From NCBI GenBank assembly GCA_964628385.1, contig CAZVOD010000008.1, positions 38,321-102,320 on the forward strand: DNA of 64,000 nucleotides. Direction: 5' to 3'. Position 1 is the first letter of the stretch; every line of letters begins with the position of its first letter. The DNA is from JANQPA01 sp964628385 (lineage in GTDB: Bacteria > Bacteroidota > Bacteroidia > Chitinophagales > Saprospiraceae). The position numbers and the translations under genes are program-made. The notes beneath the pieces are model-generated. The model made no database searches, had not been told where the DNA came from, and worked only from the letters and a program-made list of their open reading frames with translations. Of the stretch, positions 10,001 to 17,051 are shown piece by piece.

Positions 10001-13000
10001 AATCAACTATTGCGCTACAAGATTCCTCATCTGTACTTACCGTAATATTTTCGGGGCAAGATAGCTGTGGGGCATTCTCATCAACAACCGTTACATTGAA
10101 CTGGCAAGTGGCAATATTCCCGGATAAATCAGTGGCCCGGTACTCGACAGTTGTAGTACCAACCGGAAAAACACCGGGTGGAAGCCCTTTACTGCGAATA
10201 GTAGATGTGGGTAAGCATAAATCTTCACCTGCTGGTTCAATATAATTATAGATGGCTTCGCAGGTACCGGGGGAAGCCGTAATCACTGTATCAATAGGAC
10301 AGGCGATGTCTGGAGCTTCATTGTCTACTACCGTTATGTTGAACGAACAAGAAGAAAGGTTACCTGCTGCATCTAAAGAAAAGTAACTTTCTGCCGTAGT
10401 ACCAATCAAAAACGTACCACCCGGCCCTTGCCCGGAACTTCGCTGTACAGTTACCATGGAGCAATTGTCGGTAGCGGTAGGTAAGTCATAATCAAAGACA
10501 GTGGCACAAGTACCTGGGGTAATATTAATGGTGGTATCATTTGGGCAGACAAGAATCGGGGCTTCTCTGTCATAAACAGTTACCGAAAAACTGCAAGTAG
10601 CGATATTACCGGCGGCATCAACAGCTTCGTATCTGATAGTATTCTCTCCAGGTGGAAAATCAGAGCCACTACTCATACCCTCAACAAGTACAGAAGTGAT
10701 AGCTTCGCAATTGTCAATAGCAATAGGATTGGCATAAGTGATTTGTGCAGTACAAACTTCGGGGGCTGTATTGACCTCTATATTCTGGGGACATTCCAGA
10801 ATGGGATCTTCATTATCTTCAACGGTCACTGTAAAGCTGCAAGTAGCTGTCAGTTCGTTATTATCAGTAGCTTCAAAGGTTTGAGTTGTTACACCCAACG
10901 GAAATGGTTGGCCACTGCTTATGCCTTCCAGTTGGGCCGTTATAACATCCGGGCAATTATCCGTACCCACCGGAATACTGTAATTCACTATCGCTTCACA
11001 AGCACCTTCTTCTGAGCTAACGATCGTATCATTGGGGCAGCTAATTTTCGGAGCTTCGTTATCAACAACGGTAACCGTAAAACTGCAGGATGCCGTATTT
11101 TCAAAACCATCAGTAACATCAAAGCTCACCAAAGTGCTGCCGACCGGAAATGCTGAGCCGCTCTCCAACCCTTCATTGAGAACCGTATTGATGTCCGGGC
11201 AATCATCCGTACCAACCGGAGTAATATAATCGACTATTGCCAAGCAACTACCGGGATCTACGTTGACAAAAGTATCTGTCGGACAGCTTATCATGGGAGG
11301 GCTGAGGTCAATAACAGTGATCAAAAAGCTACAGCTATCTGCATTACCGGAAATATCCGTGATAGTATATTGTTCTGTGGTATTTCCGGCCGAAAACCTG
11401 GCGCCGCTGCCCAGCCCTTGTGTTAAAGCAGTGGAAGAGCTCTGGCAAAGATCAAAGCCAGCTGGAATACTGTACTCAATAATCGTATCGCATTGCCCAG
11501 GAGGTAAAATAACGGCAATATCGCCCGGGCAGTTAATAACTGGAGCTTCATTATCGATTACGGTGATGGTAAAGCTACAAGCATCCTGGTTGCCAGAAGG
11601 GTCTGTTACCCTAAATTTTTCAGTAGTCAATCCTACCGGAAAATCCTGGCCTGGCCCAAAGCCCTCCGTTTGTGTAAGTATTGCATCCGGGCAGTTATCT
11701 GTGATTTGTGGTAATGGATAATCAACAATGGCCAGACAAGAGCCCGGATCTACATTAACTACAATATCTGTTGGACAGGTAATAGCTGGAACCTGCACAT
11801 CCACTACCGTAATAATGAATGAACAGGTATCTGTATTACCTGCAGCATCTGTAACAGCATACTGCTCTCTGTGACTACCCACAGGAAAAGAAGCTCCTGT
11901 GCCAAGGCCCGAAAGGAGCTCTATTGTGGGGTCGTCACAGTTGTCGATACTGCCGGGCAGTGAGTAGTTGACCACTGCAGCGCAAAGTCCAGGATCAACA
12001 TTGACGGTTGTATCGTCTGGACAAATAATGATAGGTTGTTCATTGTCAATAATGTTTATGATAAATTTACAATTTGTGGAATTTCCTGATTCGTCTGCAG
12101 CGGTATATTCTTCTTCATAAATACCTACCGGAAAAGCTGATCCGCTTCCTAATCCTTGTGTGAGGGTCACTATGGCCGCCGAGCAGTTGTCGGTGGCTAC
12201 CGGAAGCTCATAATCAACAATAGCGGAGCAGGAGGCTTCCACGATTTCAACGGTAGTATCCGCCGGACAGGTCAGCAGCGGTGGTGTCTGGTCTATCACA
12301 TTGATAGTGAATACACAGCGCCAGGTATTTTCGGCAAGGTCTGTCACGGTATAGATTTCCAGATGGGAACCTACCGGAAATAGGCTCCCGCTGCCGGCTC
12401 CATCCTCAAGAAAGGTAAAAGGATTCGGACAATTGTCAGTGCCTACCGGTACTTCATATTCAATTAGTACTTCGCATTGTGCAGCTTCCAAAACGACTGT
12501 TGTATCTTTAGGACATTCAATCACGGGAGATTCTTCATCAATAACCGTCACATTGAAGCGACATATAGAGCTATTGCCTAGTAGATCTGTAAAGGTATAT
12601 TCTTCAATGGTTGTGCCTAACGGAAAAATTGCACCACTACCCAGTCCTTGTGTGAGCTCTACGGCCAAGTCCGGGCAGTTATCAACAGCCGTTGGCATGG
12701 CATAATCAACAATTGCGGCGCATTGCCCCTCTTGAGCAGTTATTTCAATGTCCGCAGGACAATCCACAGCAGGTGTTTCATTATCTACTACCTCTACAAT
12801 CATATCACATACGCTGACATTTCCGGCGTCATCACGAGCAGTAAAGGATAATAAGGTTCTGCCCACCGGAAATAGAGTACTACTTTGGGGGCCCATATCC
12901 TGAAAAACCTCAGGAGAGATGCTGCAGTCATCAGTAGCTGTGGGTAGGTCAAAAATATAGATTGCGCCACATTCGCCCGGGTCATTGGTAATAATCAGGT

Positions 13001-13739
13001 CTAATTTAGGACAGTCAGTAAACTCGGGTGCTATTTCATCATCAGTACAACTATTTTGATTGATAAAAGTCACAACAATGGTTTCTCCAGGATCAAGGTC
13101 TATTAAAACGGCTTCATTGGAGATAGTTTTGCTGCTACCGTTATCCAAATCTCCTTCAATGGCGATATCCAGAGGAAACCTTCCCATGGGAGGTATTTGG
13201 TTAATATCGTAGGTGCCGGCTGGCAATTCATTAAAAAAGTCAGTCTGACCATTCTGTAAAGAAAAATCTCCCAATTGTGGGCTCGTCAATTCAAATAAAG
13301 CTTCATCTCCTTCGTCGGATAAAATGCTTACTATAATATTACCGGTTTGCTCCAGCGTATTTTGGGTACCTGAGCCCCGAAGACTAAAATTGGAATTATT
13401 GACTCCCGGGCAAATATCAATGGCCGGATTGATTTGCCAATTACCCACAGCTGAACCCGGTGGGTTGGGAAAAGAAGCAAATGAAGAAGTATAAAAAATT
13501 TGTACAGGAGCCAGGGCAGATCTGACTTCCCATTCGGAGCCATTCCAGGCAATAATGGTCGAATCGCTTTCTTCCATCACAGAATAGGCCGCGTATTTAT
13601 TTTTTCCGTTTTCCTGGCCTACTAGTTGGAGAAATTGCATGCCAAGGTTGCAACCATTATTTTCATTGAGTTGTATAGTTTGGCCGTGTACTCCTATCAT
13701 AACCAGTAGCATACCCAGAATAAGCAGCGTATTTTTCAT
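7032..13739 (-). CDS. Giant secreted HYR-repeat protein with T9SS C-terminal sorting domain
   Basis: A 2235-aa protein. It begins with a signal peptide (residues 1-19, IGVHGQ) and an N-terminal domain of about 220 residues. Twenty tandem HYR domains of about 82 residues follow, each with a CP-D start, a TDNC-like centre and a C-FxxTVxD end, then one degenerate copy lacking several of these residues. Residues about 1960-2140 look like a concanavalin-like or DUF1349-type beta sandwich (DHLKIIRSADTVKMYIG). The last about 80 residues are a type A T9SS sorting domain (IWPNPSAG, IYDMYGK, GTYIIEL, ending KRNRVLLQR). It should be exported by T9SS and attached to or released from the cell surface. Adhesion is a reasonable guess for HYR arrays, but the ligand is unknown. 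A transposase remnant adjoins the stop codon, yet the C-terminus still looks complete. Confidence 0.92.
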   Translation of the reverse strand: MKNTLLILGMLLVMIGVHGQTIQLNENNGCNLGMQFLQLVGQENGKNKYAAYSVMEESDSTIIAWNGSEWEVRSALAPVQIFYTSSFASFPNPPGSAVGNWQINPAIDICPGVNNSNFSLRGSGTQNTLEQTGNIIVSILSDEGDEALFELTSPQLGDFSLQNGQTDFFNELPAGTYDINQIPPMGRFPLDIAIEGDLDNGSSKTISNEAVLIDLDPGETIVVTFINQNSCTDDEIAPEFTDCPKLDLIITNDPGECGAIYIFDLPTATDDCSISPEVFQDMGPQSSTLFPVGRTLLSFTARDDAGNVSVCDMIVEVVDNETPAVDCPADIEITAQEGQCAAIVDYAMPTAVDNCPDLAVELTQGLGSGAIFPLGTTIEEYTFTDLLGNSSICRFNVTVIDEESPVIECPKDTTVVLEAAQCEVLIEYEVPVGTDNCPNPFTFLEDGAGSGSLFPVGSHLEIYTVTDLAENTWRCVFTINVIDQTPPLLTCPADTTVEIVEASCSAIVDYELPVATDNCSAAIVTLTQGLGSGSAFPVGIYEEEYTAADESGNSTNCKFIINIIDNEQPIIICPDDTTVNVDPGLCAAVVNYSLPGSIDNCDDPTIELLSGLGTGASFPVGSHREQYAVTDAAGNTDTCSFIITVVDVQVPAITCPTDIVVNVDPGSCLAIVDYPLPQITDNCPDAILTQTEGFGPGQDFPVGLTTEKFRVTDPSGNQDACSFTITVIDNEAPVINCPGDIAVILPPGQCDTIIEYSIPAGFDLCQSSSTALTQGLGSGARFSAGNTTEQYTITDISGNADSCSFLITVIDLSPPMISCPTDTFVNVDPGSCLAIVDYITPVGTDDCPDINTVLNEGLESGSAFPVGSTLVSFDVTDGFENTASCSFTVTVVDNEAPKISCPNDTIVSSEEGACEAIVNYSIPVGTDNCPDVITAQLEGISSGQPFPLGVTTQTFEATDNNELTATCSFTVTVEDNEDPILECPQNIEVNTAPEVCTAQITYANPIAIDNCEAITSVLVEGMSSGSDFPPGENTIRYEAVDAAGNIATCSFSVTVYDREAPILVCPNDTTINITPGTCATVFDYDLPTATDNCSMVTVQRSSGQGPGGTFLIGTTAESYFSLDAAGNLSSCSFNITVVDNEAPDIACPIDTVITASPGTCEAIYNYIEPAGEDLCLPTSTIRSKGLPPGVFPVGTTTVEYRATDLSGNIATCQFNVTVVDENAPQLSCPENITVSTDEESCSAIVDYISPSGNDNCEEVTVELLSGIGPGGNFPPGSNTETYIATDESGNTATCNFQVIVADSIPPIINCPSDTIVFSSTGNCSAMIDYLAPEGTDNCQVADITQIAGLGSGAIFPNGITTETYQITDDNGNQSLCSFTVTVRDTVAPSITCPNDIVAPNLPSQCTGIVNYLAPTGVDNCPDPRTFQIEGQPTGAHFLAGENIQTFVVEDASGNTDTCSFTITIVDEEKPEISCPADTVVSTDPESCSAVVNYDLPFIIDNCTDYDVILENGMPSGSTFPIDTTLLTFIVMDTGQNRDTCSFRIVVQDQVAPRITCPDDTTVNTAPGQCAAIVNYAIPGGIDNCELDTTLLTAGLGSGAEFFVGENIETYTAVDEQGLTANCSFTITINDNENPEITCPDDITVFAMAGSCSAVVNYAQPKALDNCPDFNINLSDGLGSGAAFPVGQNTERYTVMDASGNTSSCNFSITVLDSIAPSITCPEDTIVAMTSDQCVELVNYNAPTGIDNCGTPMTNLSSGLGSGSAFPVGNTIETYTTIDESGNEATCSFTITIVDSVAPVINCPQNIVTANQLGNCGATVTFQEPTLSDNCGTAVLIRTSRKESGSFFDIGTETITYLAIDDIGNIAECSFSVTVEDRESPNILCLDTTVTLNSLTELDTLTAAELILQMDDNCEIATTTLSKSIFDCSGTDSTYVIVEDIYGNTDSCLAFITVIGQTALPEGFSSAPLGFSKGSSIYSSCREEFLLTSNKTSGPVVFNQDWGEFTYLTLEGNFEISCRVKSLRQRCLAGLMIRENLFEDAKYAYLGLSPAVPGGAEYGSRNRNSTSWPLPNVALDRSDHLKIIRSADTVKMYIGQQIIFFQIMSLPEELTAGLFLTSREAQEVAATFDQVSVVPLSSSAATRKNLSSNEQSFTDHLNIWPNPSAGLINLSVEPFQGRSTTLIIYDMYGKFIRRQNLGVLVEQSYQLDLSSLQDGTYIIELRAEALSKRNRVLLQR
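8094..13016 (-). repeat. 20 tandem HYR-domain coding repeats, period about 246 bp
   Basis: The coding repeat unit is about 82 codons, and 4923 bp divided by 246 gives 20 units. The units share protein signatures (CPxD, AIVxY, P.TDNC, GSGxxFPVG, TDxxGNxxxCSF) but have clearly drifted in sequence, so they look like an old array rather than a recent expansion. Most units have three Cys (in CP, near ...GxC and DNC) plus one near the end. Confidence 0.88.
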
Positions 13740-14048
13740 CTTTGTTATTTTTCATTGAGTTGAATAGATGGTTTTCTCACAGAAATTGGATTCCGAATAC
13801 TGCTACTGATTTCAATAAGTATGCCGATCTTTTATATGTGAAGTATTTACCAAAATTATTACCTCTAGCTTTTAAGCTCTAAAATATAATTCTTCTCAAG
13901 CGGGTAATTTGACATAAAATTCTATATTCGGGATAACCGAAAGGGTAGTATTTGGGAAATGAGCAAACGGTGGAAGGCAGGAGCTATCCGGCTGGTAGAT
14001 CAGAAAAGTAATTTTATTTAAGCCATAATTTTTAAACGATTTTTTATT
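13740..14048. other. Divergent spacer between HYR gene and lipoprotein peptidase gene
   Basis: This is 309 bp of AT-rich DNA that must hold the promoters of both divergent genes. No convincing TAnnTTTG box, hairpin or repeat was found by eye. Confidence 0.5.
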
Positions 14049-15113
14049 ATGAAAAATACTTATTGGTTGCTCTTATTTTGCTGCTTTATGCTTTGTTACT
14101 GCGCGCCGGAGGGCGGATCGGGTGATGCCGAAAAGGCTGCTAATACCGCAGAAGTAACTTTAGCGTCTTACTTTGATAATACGGGTCGGGATGATATTCT
14201 TACCGGAGGGGTAAAGTTGATTCCAATCAATACTCCGGCTGGCCAATTTAAGGTCTGGACTAAAAGGGTGGGAAATAATCCATCCATAAAAGTTTTGTTG
14301 CTACACGGTGGCCCGGGAGGTACCCATGAGTTCTTTGAAGTATTCAATAGCTATTTTCCAGCAGCGGGTATTGAATATTACTACTACGACCAGTTGGGGT
14401 CTCATTACAGCGATCAGCCAAAAGATACCTCACTCTGGGAAGTGGATCGTTTTGTAGAAGAAGTAGAACAGGTTCGACAAGCGTTAAATTTAAATAAGGA
14501 TAATTTTTATCTGTTGGGACAATCCTGGGGTGGAATCCTTGCCATGGAATATGCGCTGAAATATCAGGATAATCTAAAGGGATTGATCATTTCCAATATG
14601 ATGGCTAGTTGTCCAGAATATGGGAAATATGCCAAAGAGGTGTTAGGACCAAAGATGGACCCTGAGGTTTTTAAGGAAATCCAGGAGATGGAAGCTAACA
14701 ATGACTTTGATAATCCACGATACATGGAATTACTGATGAATCACCATTATACAGAACACGTTGTTAGAATGCCTTTAGAAGAATGGCCAGAAAATATCCT
14801 GCGCGCGTTTGATCATCTCAATCCAGATGTTTATGTTCCTATGCAAGGCCCCAGTGAGTTTGGTATACGTGGGAAACTGGCTAATTGGGATCGAACAGCC
14901 GATCTCAAGAATATAAAAGTACCTACCCTTACCATTGGGGCTCAGTACGATACTATGGACCCCGAGCATATGGAATGGATGTCGAAAGAAGTGCAAAATG
15001 GTAGATATCTGCATTGCCCGAATGGCAGCCATTGTGCTCAGGTGGATGATGCCGAGAACTATTTTGCTGGTGTAATTAAGTTTGTAAAAGATATAGATGC
15101 TGGTGAATTTTAA
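14049..15113 (+). CDS. Proline iminopeptidase-like alpha/beta hydrolase, probable lipoprotein
   Basis: A 354-aa alpha/beta hydrolase of peptidase family S33. The N-terminus is very hydrophobic and Cys-rich (CCFMLCYCAPEGG), so a lipoprotein signal is likely, although the lipobox is not canonical. The oxyanion-hole motif HGGPGG lies near residue 95 and the nucleophile elbow GQSWGG near 157-162. The acid is probably the Asp in QYDTMDPEH and the base the His in NGSHCAQ. The family removes N-terminal proline or other residues from small peptides. A cell-envelope location would suit peptide scavenging. It is divergent from the HYR gene. The fold and catalytic triad are clear; substrate preference is inferred. 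Confidence 0.86.
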   Translation: MKNTYWLLLFCCFMLCYCAPEGGSGDAEKAANTAEVTLASYFDNTGRDDILTGGVKLIPINTPAGQFKVWTKRVGNNPSIKVLLLHGGPGGTHEFFEVFNSYFPAAGIEYYYYDQLGSHYSDQPKDTSLWEVDRFVEEVEQVRQALNLNKDNFYLLGQSWGGILAMEYALKYQDNLKGLIISNMMASCPEYGKYAKEVLGPKMDPEVFKEIQEMEANNDFDNPRYMELLMNHHYTEHVVRMPLEEWPENILRAFDHLNPDVYVPMQGPSEFGIRGKLANWDRTADLKNIKVPTLTIGAQYDTMDPEHMEWMSKEVQNGRYLHCPNGSHCAQVDDAENYFAGVIKFVKDIDAGEF

Positions 15114-15248
15114 AAGATAGATAGTCGGGTGATTGATGATTTCATTGGTTTTGATTTTTGATACTACTAAATAATTGAAATCTTTGTGGGCAAGACGAGC
15201 CAGGTTATCATACATTTTGTAACACAACCAAATAAACAGCGGTGTTGT

Positions 15249-15264
15249 GCTGCAAAACAAGTTT
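15249..15264 (+). repeat. Weak copy of dispersed intergenic motif
   Basis: Reads GCTGCAAAACAAGTTT, matching the core TGCRAAACAAGT of the dispersed motif. It lies about 45 bp upstream of the following membrane-protein gene. Confidence 0.35.
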
Positions 15265-15307
15265 AAAGCTCCTAGTAATAAAATTTGATAAAAGACCAAT
15301 ACATATT

Positions 15308-15856
15308 ATGAAGTCCTACACTATATTAGTCATTATTTACCTGTTTTTTCCACTTCTTGGTTTCGTCCAGATGAGAACCTGCTCTGCTGTAGAGCTTAGT
15401 ACAAGCGCTTTGATAAAAAGCGAGCTTAATCTCAATGAAGATGCTGTTTACGATTGCGCAAAAGAGAGCTGGCGACTGACGAAATGGAGCCTTCTTGCTA
15501 TTGCTTTTGTACTCATTGGTGGTTTTGTTTTGATGGGAATGCCTGGCTTGTTTTTTATGGCGTTTTATGAACTCATCGGAATCTTATCGAATGTCACCCA
15601 GGGTCAGCAAACCTGGCCTGCGGCAATAATGGGCTCTCTGTTATGGCCATTGGGGATTCCTATAGGGATTTTGGTACAACAACAGATGGGGTTAAAAAAT
15701 GAGCAAGCTTTTTTTACTGCCTATGGGTTTTTGCTAGGATTTTTAGCCTGGATAATTACAGCTGGCTTTTTGCTACGTTACCAATCGCGCCGGGATTCCA
15801 AAAAAGACCAGAAGGCCGATGAGGCTGAGCCTACTGAAACGAATGATCAGCAGTAG
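15308..15856 (+). CDS. Unrecognised multi-pass membrane protein
   Basis: A 182-aa protein read from the ATG at 15308, which is followed at once by a hydrophobic segment (YTILVIIYLFFPLLGFVQ). The open frame extends 22 codons further upstream from a weaker start, but that part is charged and less convincing. After a polar stretch of about 40 residues (possibly extracytoplasmic), three or four more hydrophobic segments follow at about 65-90, 105-125 and 140-165. The tail is highly charged (RRDSKKDQKADEAEPTE). I do not recognise the family. It stands alone downstream of the peptidase gene. Confidence 0.65.
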   Translation: MKSYTILVIIYLFFPLLGFVQMRTCSAVELSTSALIKSELNLNEDAVYDCAKESWRLTKWSLLAIAFVLIGGFVLMGMPGLFFMAFYELIGILSNVTQGQQTWPAAIMGSLLWPLGIPIGILVQQQMGLKNEQAFFTAYGFLLGFLAWIITAGFLLRYQSRRDSKKDQKADEAEPTETNDQQ

Positions 15857-15884
15857 GAAGTAATGTGGCTTTCTAGTTAATTTA

Positions 15885-15900
15885 ATACCTGCGAAATAAG
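15885..15900 (+). repeat. Copy of dispersed intergenic motif
   Basis: Reads ATACCTGCGAAATAAG, matching the left 16 bases of the consensus ATACCTGCRAAACAAGTCT with one change. It lies just left of the MITE-like element. Confidence 0.4.
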
Positions 15901-15934
15901 TTTTTTATTTAAGTCTAGGGATAATTCTTTATTT

Positions 15935-16124
15935 TAAGAGCGTGTCTGGAATTTGCTTTTGATGCCGAAAATGCATTTAGGATGATGAAAATGAAGCTGT
16001 TTTTGAGTTTCATAGCAGGGCTATGGAGCGAAAAAAAGCTGAAATATCTTGTCCCGCTGAAAGCGGGAAGCAGTATTCTAAATGTATTTGCAGGCCAAAG
16101 GGTGAAATCTAAACACGCTCTTAC
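15935..16124. mobile_element. MITE-like element with long imperfect terminal inverted repeats
   Basis: About 190 bp. The outer 11 bases of both ends are perfect inverted repeats (TAAGAGCGTGT at 15935-15945, ACACGCTCTTA at 16113-16123). The similarity continues imperfectly for about 50 bp on each side, including the shared inner stretch CATTTAG. The centre has two perfect short hairpins: CATAGC-agg-GCTATG (16011-16025) and CCCGCT-gaa-AGCGGG (16053-16067). There is no transposase gene; a 75-aa minus-strand ORF across it is an artefact of the repeat. This is the build expected of a non-autonomous transposon. A target duplication is not obvious. Confidence 0.62.
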
Positions 16125-16235
16125 TATAAAAGCTAATTTCAATGCGCTTTAATTGTTTAAGATTCCGTAAAACGAGCTCTGGTATGTTCACAATCACAGC
16201 TAGGTACAAACTGACACTTCAACATAACTCAACTA

Positions 16236-16886
16236 ATGATAATGACTAAAACAATTGTGATTATAGGTATGGGGCCCGGTCTGAGCATGGGCCTAGCGCG
16301 TAAATTCGGGCAAGAGGGGTTCAAAGTAGGGATGATTAGTAGAACAGAAAGTAAGCTCCAGAGATATCAACAAGAATTAAATAATGAGGGGATAGCAGCT
16401 GCCTATGCTACTGCTGATGTGGCTGATGATGAGCAGCTAAAGCAGGCACTCAACCTGTTGATTGATGATTTCGGACAACTGGACGTGCTGCAATATAATG
16501 CCGTAGACTTCAGGATGAGGAATATCGTAGAAGAAAATATTGAAGATTTGGTCAGAGGATTTAGAATCAGCGTTGGCAATGCACTAGTAGCGGCACTGCA
16601 TGTACTACCCAAATTGGAAGAAACCAAAGGAGCCATCTTACTCACCGGTGGAGGTGCTGCTAATTACCCAAACCCCAGTATGGGCTCCGTTTCTCTCGGT
16701 AAAGCAGGAATAAAGAACCTCACTTATCAGCTCGATGCTGCTTTGAAAGAAAAAGGAGTCTATGTAGGTAGCGTTACCGTTAGTGGCTGGATCAATAAGC
16801 AAAGCGAAACGCATTCGCCGGGAATCCTTGCAGATAAATTTTGGGAACTTTACCAAAATAGAAATCAGGTAGAATTGGTTTATTAA
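16236..16886 (+). CDS. SDR-family NAD(P)-binding protein, atypical active site
   Basis: A 216-aa Rossmann-fold short-chain dehydrogenase-like protein. The N-terminal nucleotide-binding loop reads GMGPGLSMGLARKFGQEG, SRTESKL follows as the cofactor-phosphate region, and ADVAD marks the adenine pocket. TGGGAANYPNP replaces the usual catalytic-Ser region. The usual YxxxK motif is SVSLGKAG here: the Lys is present, but Val sits where the catalytic Tyr should be. This subgroup (GxGPGLG, TGGG, SLGKA) may bind NAD(P) without classic oxidoreductase activity. Two ATG codons (16236 and 16242) are possible starts. It stands alone between the MITE-like element and the terminators of the next gene. Confidence 0.82.
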   Translation: MIMTKTIVIIGMGPGLSMGLARKFGQEGFKVGMISRTESKLQRYQQELNNEGIAAAYATADVADDEQLKQALNLLIDDFGQLDVLQYNAVDFRMRNIVEENIEDLVRGFRISVGNALVAALHVLPKLEETKGAILLTGGGAANYPNPSMGSVSLGKAGIKNLTYQLDAALKEKGVYVGSVTVSGWINKQSETHSPGILADKFWELYQNRNQVELVY

Positions 16887-16918
16887 ACTTATTTCACAGT
16901 GGTAGAACGGAAAAAAAG

Positions 16919-16946
16919 AAAGAAGATCAGCTCAGCTGATCTTCTT
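16919..16946 (-). terminator. Second hairpin downstream of the 1670-aa T9SS gene
   Basis: Palindrome GAAGATCAGCT-c-AGCTGATCTTC (16922-16944). Read on the minus strand it is followed by a T-rich run (TTTCTTTTTTT), so it can end leftward transcription from the gene that stops at 17052. It may also act on rightward transcripts of the SDR gene. Confidence 0.6.
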
Positions 16947-17002
16947 CGAAATGTACATGGGATTACAATTGTTATTTGTTAGTAGTGGAACACTTTAAAA
17001 AA

Positions 17003-17024
17003 GCTGCTGGTCTCTACCAGCAGC
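17003..17024 (-). terminator. Rho-independent terminator of the 1670-aa T9SS gene
   Basis: Perfect 9-bp stem GCTGCTGGT-ctct-ACCAGCAGC. On the minus strand it is followed directly by TTTTTT. It lies 28 bp past the stop codon at 17052. Confidence 0.78.
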
Positions 17025-17051
17025 CTGAGATATCAAAGTGTTTCGGGATGG

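Noticed and set aside
15915..16142. 75-codon minus-strand ORF across the MITE-like element
   Set aside because: It arises from the inverted-repeat element and has no homology that I can recognise.
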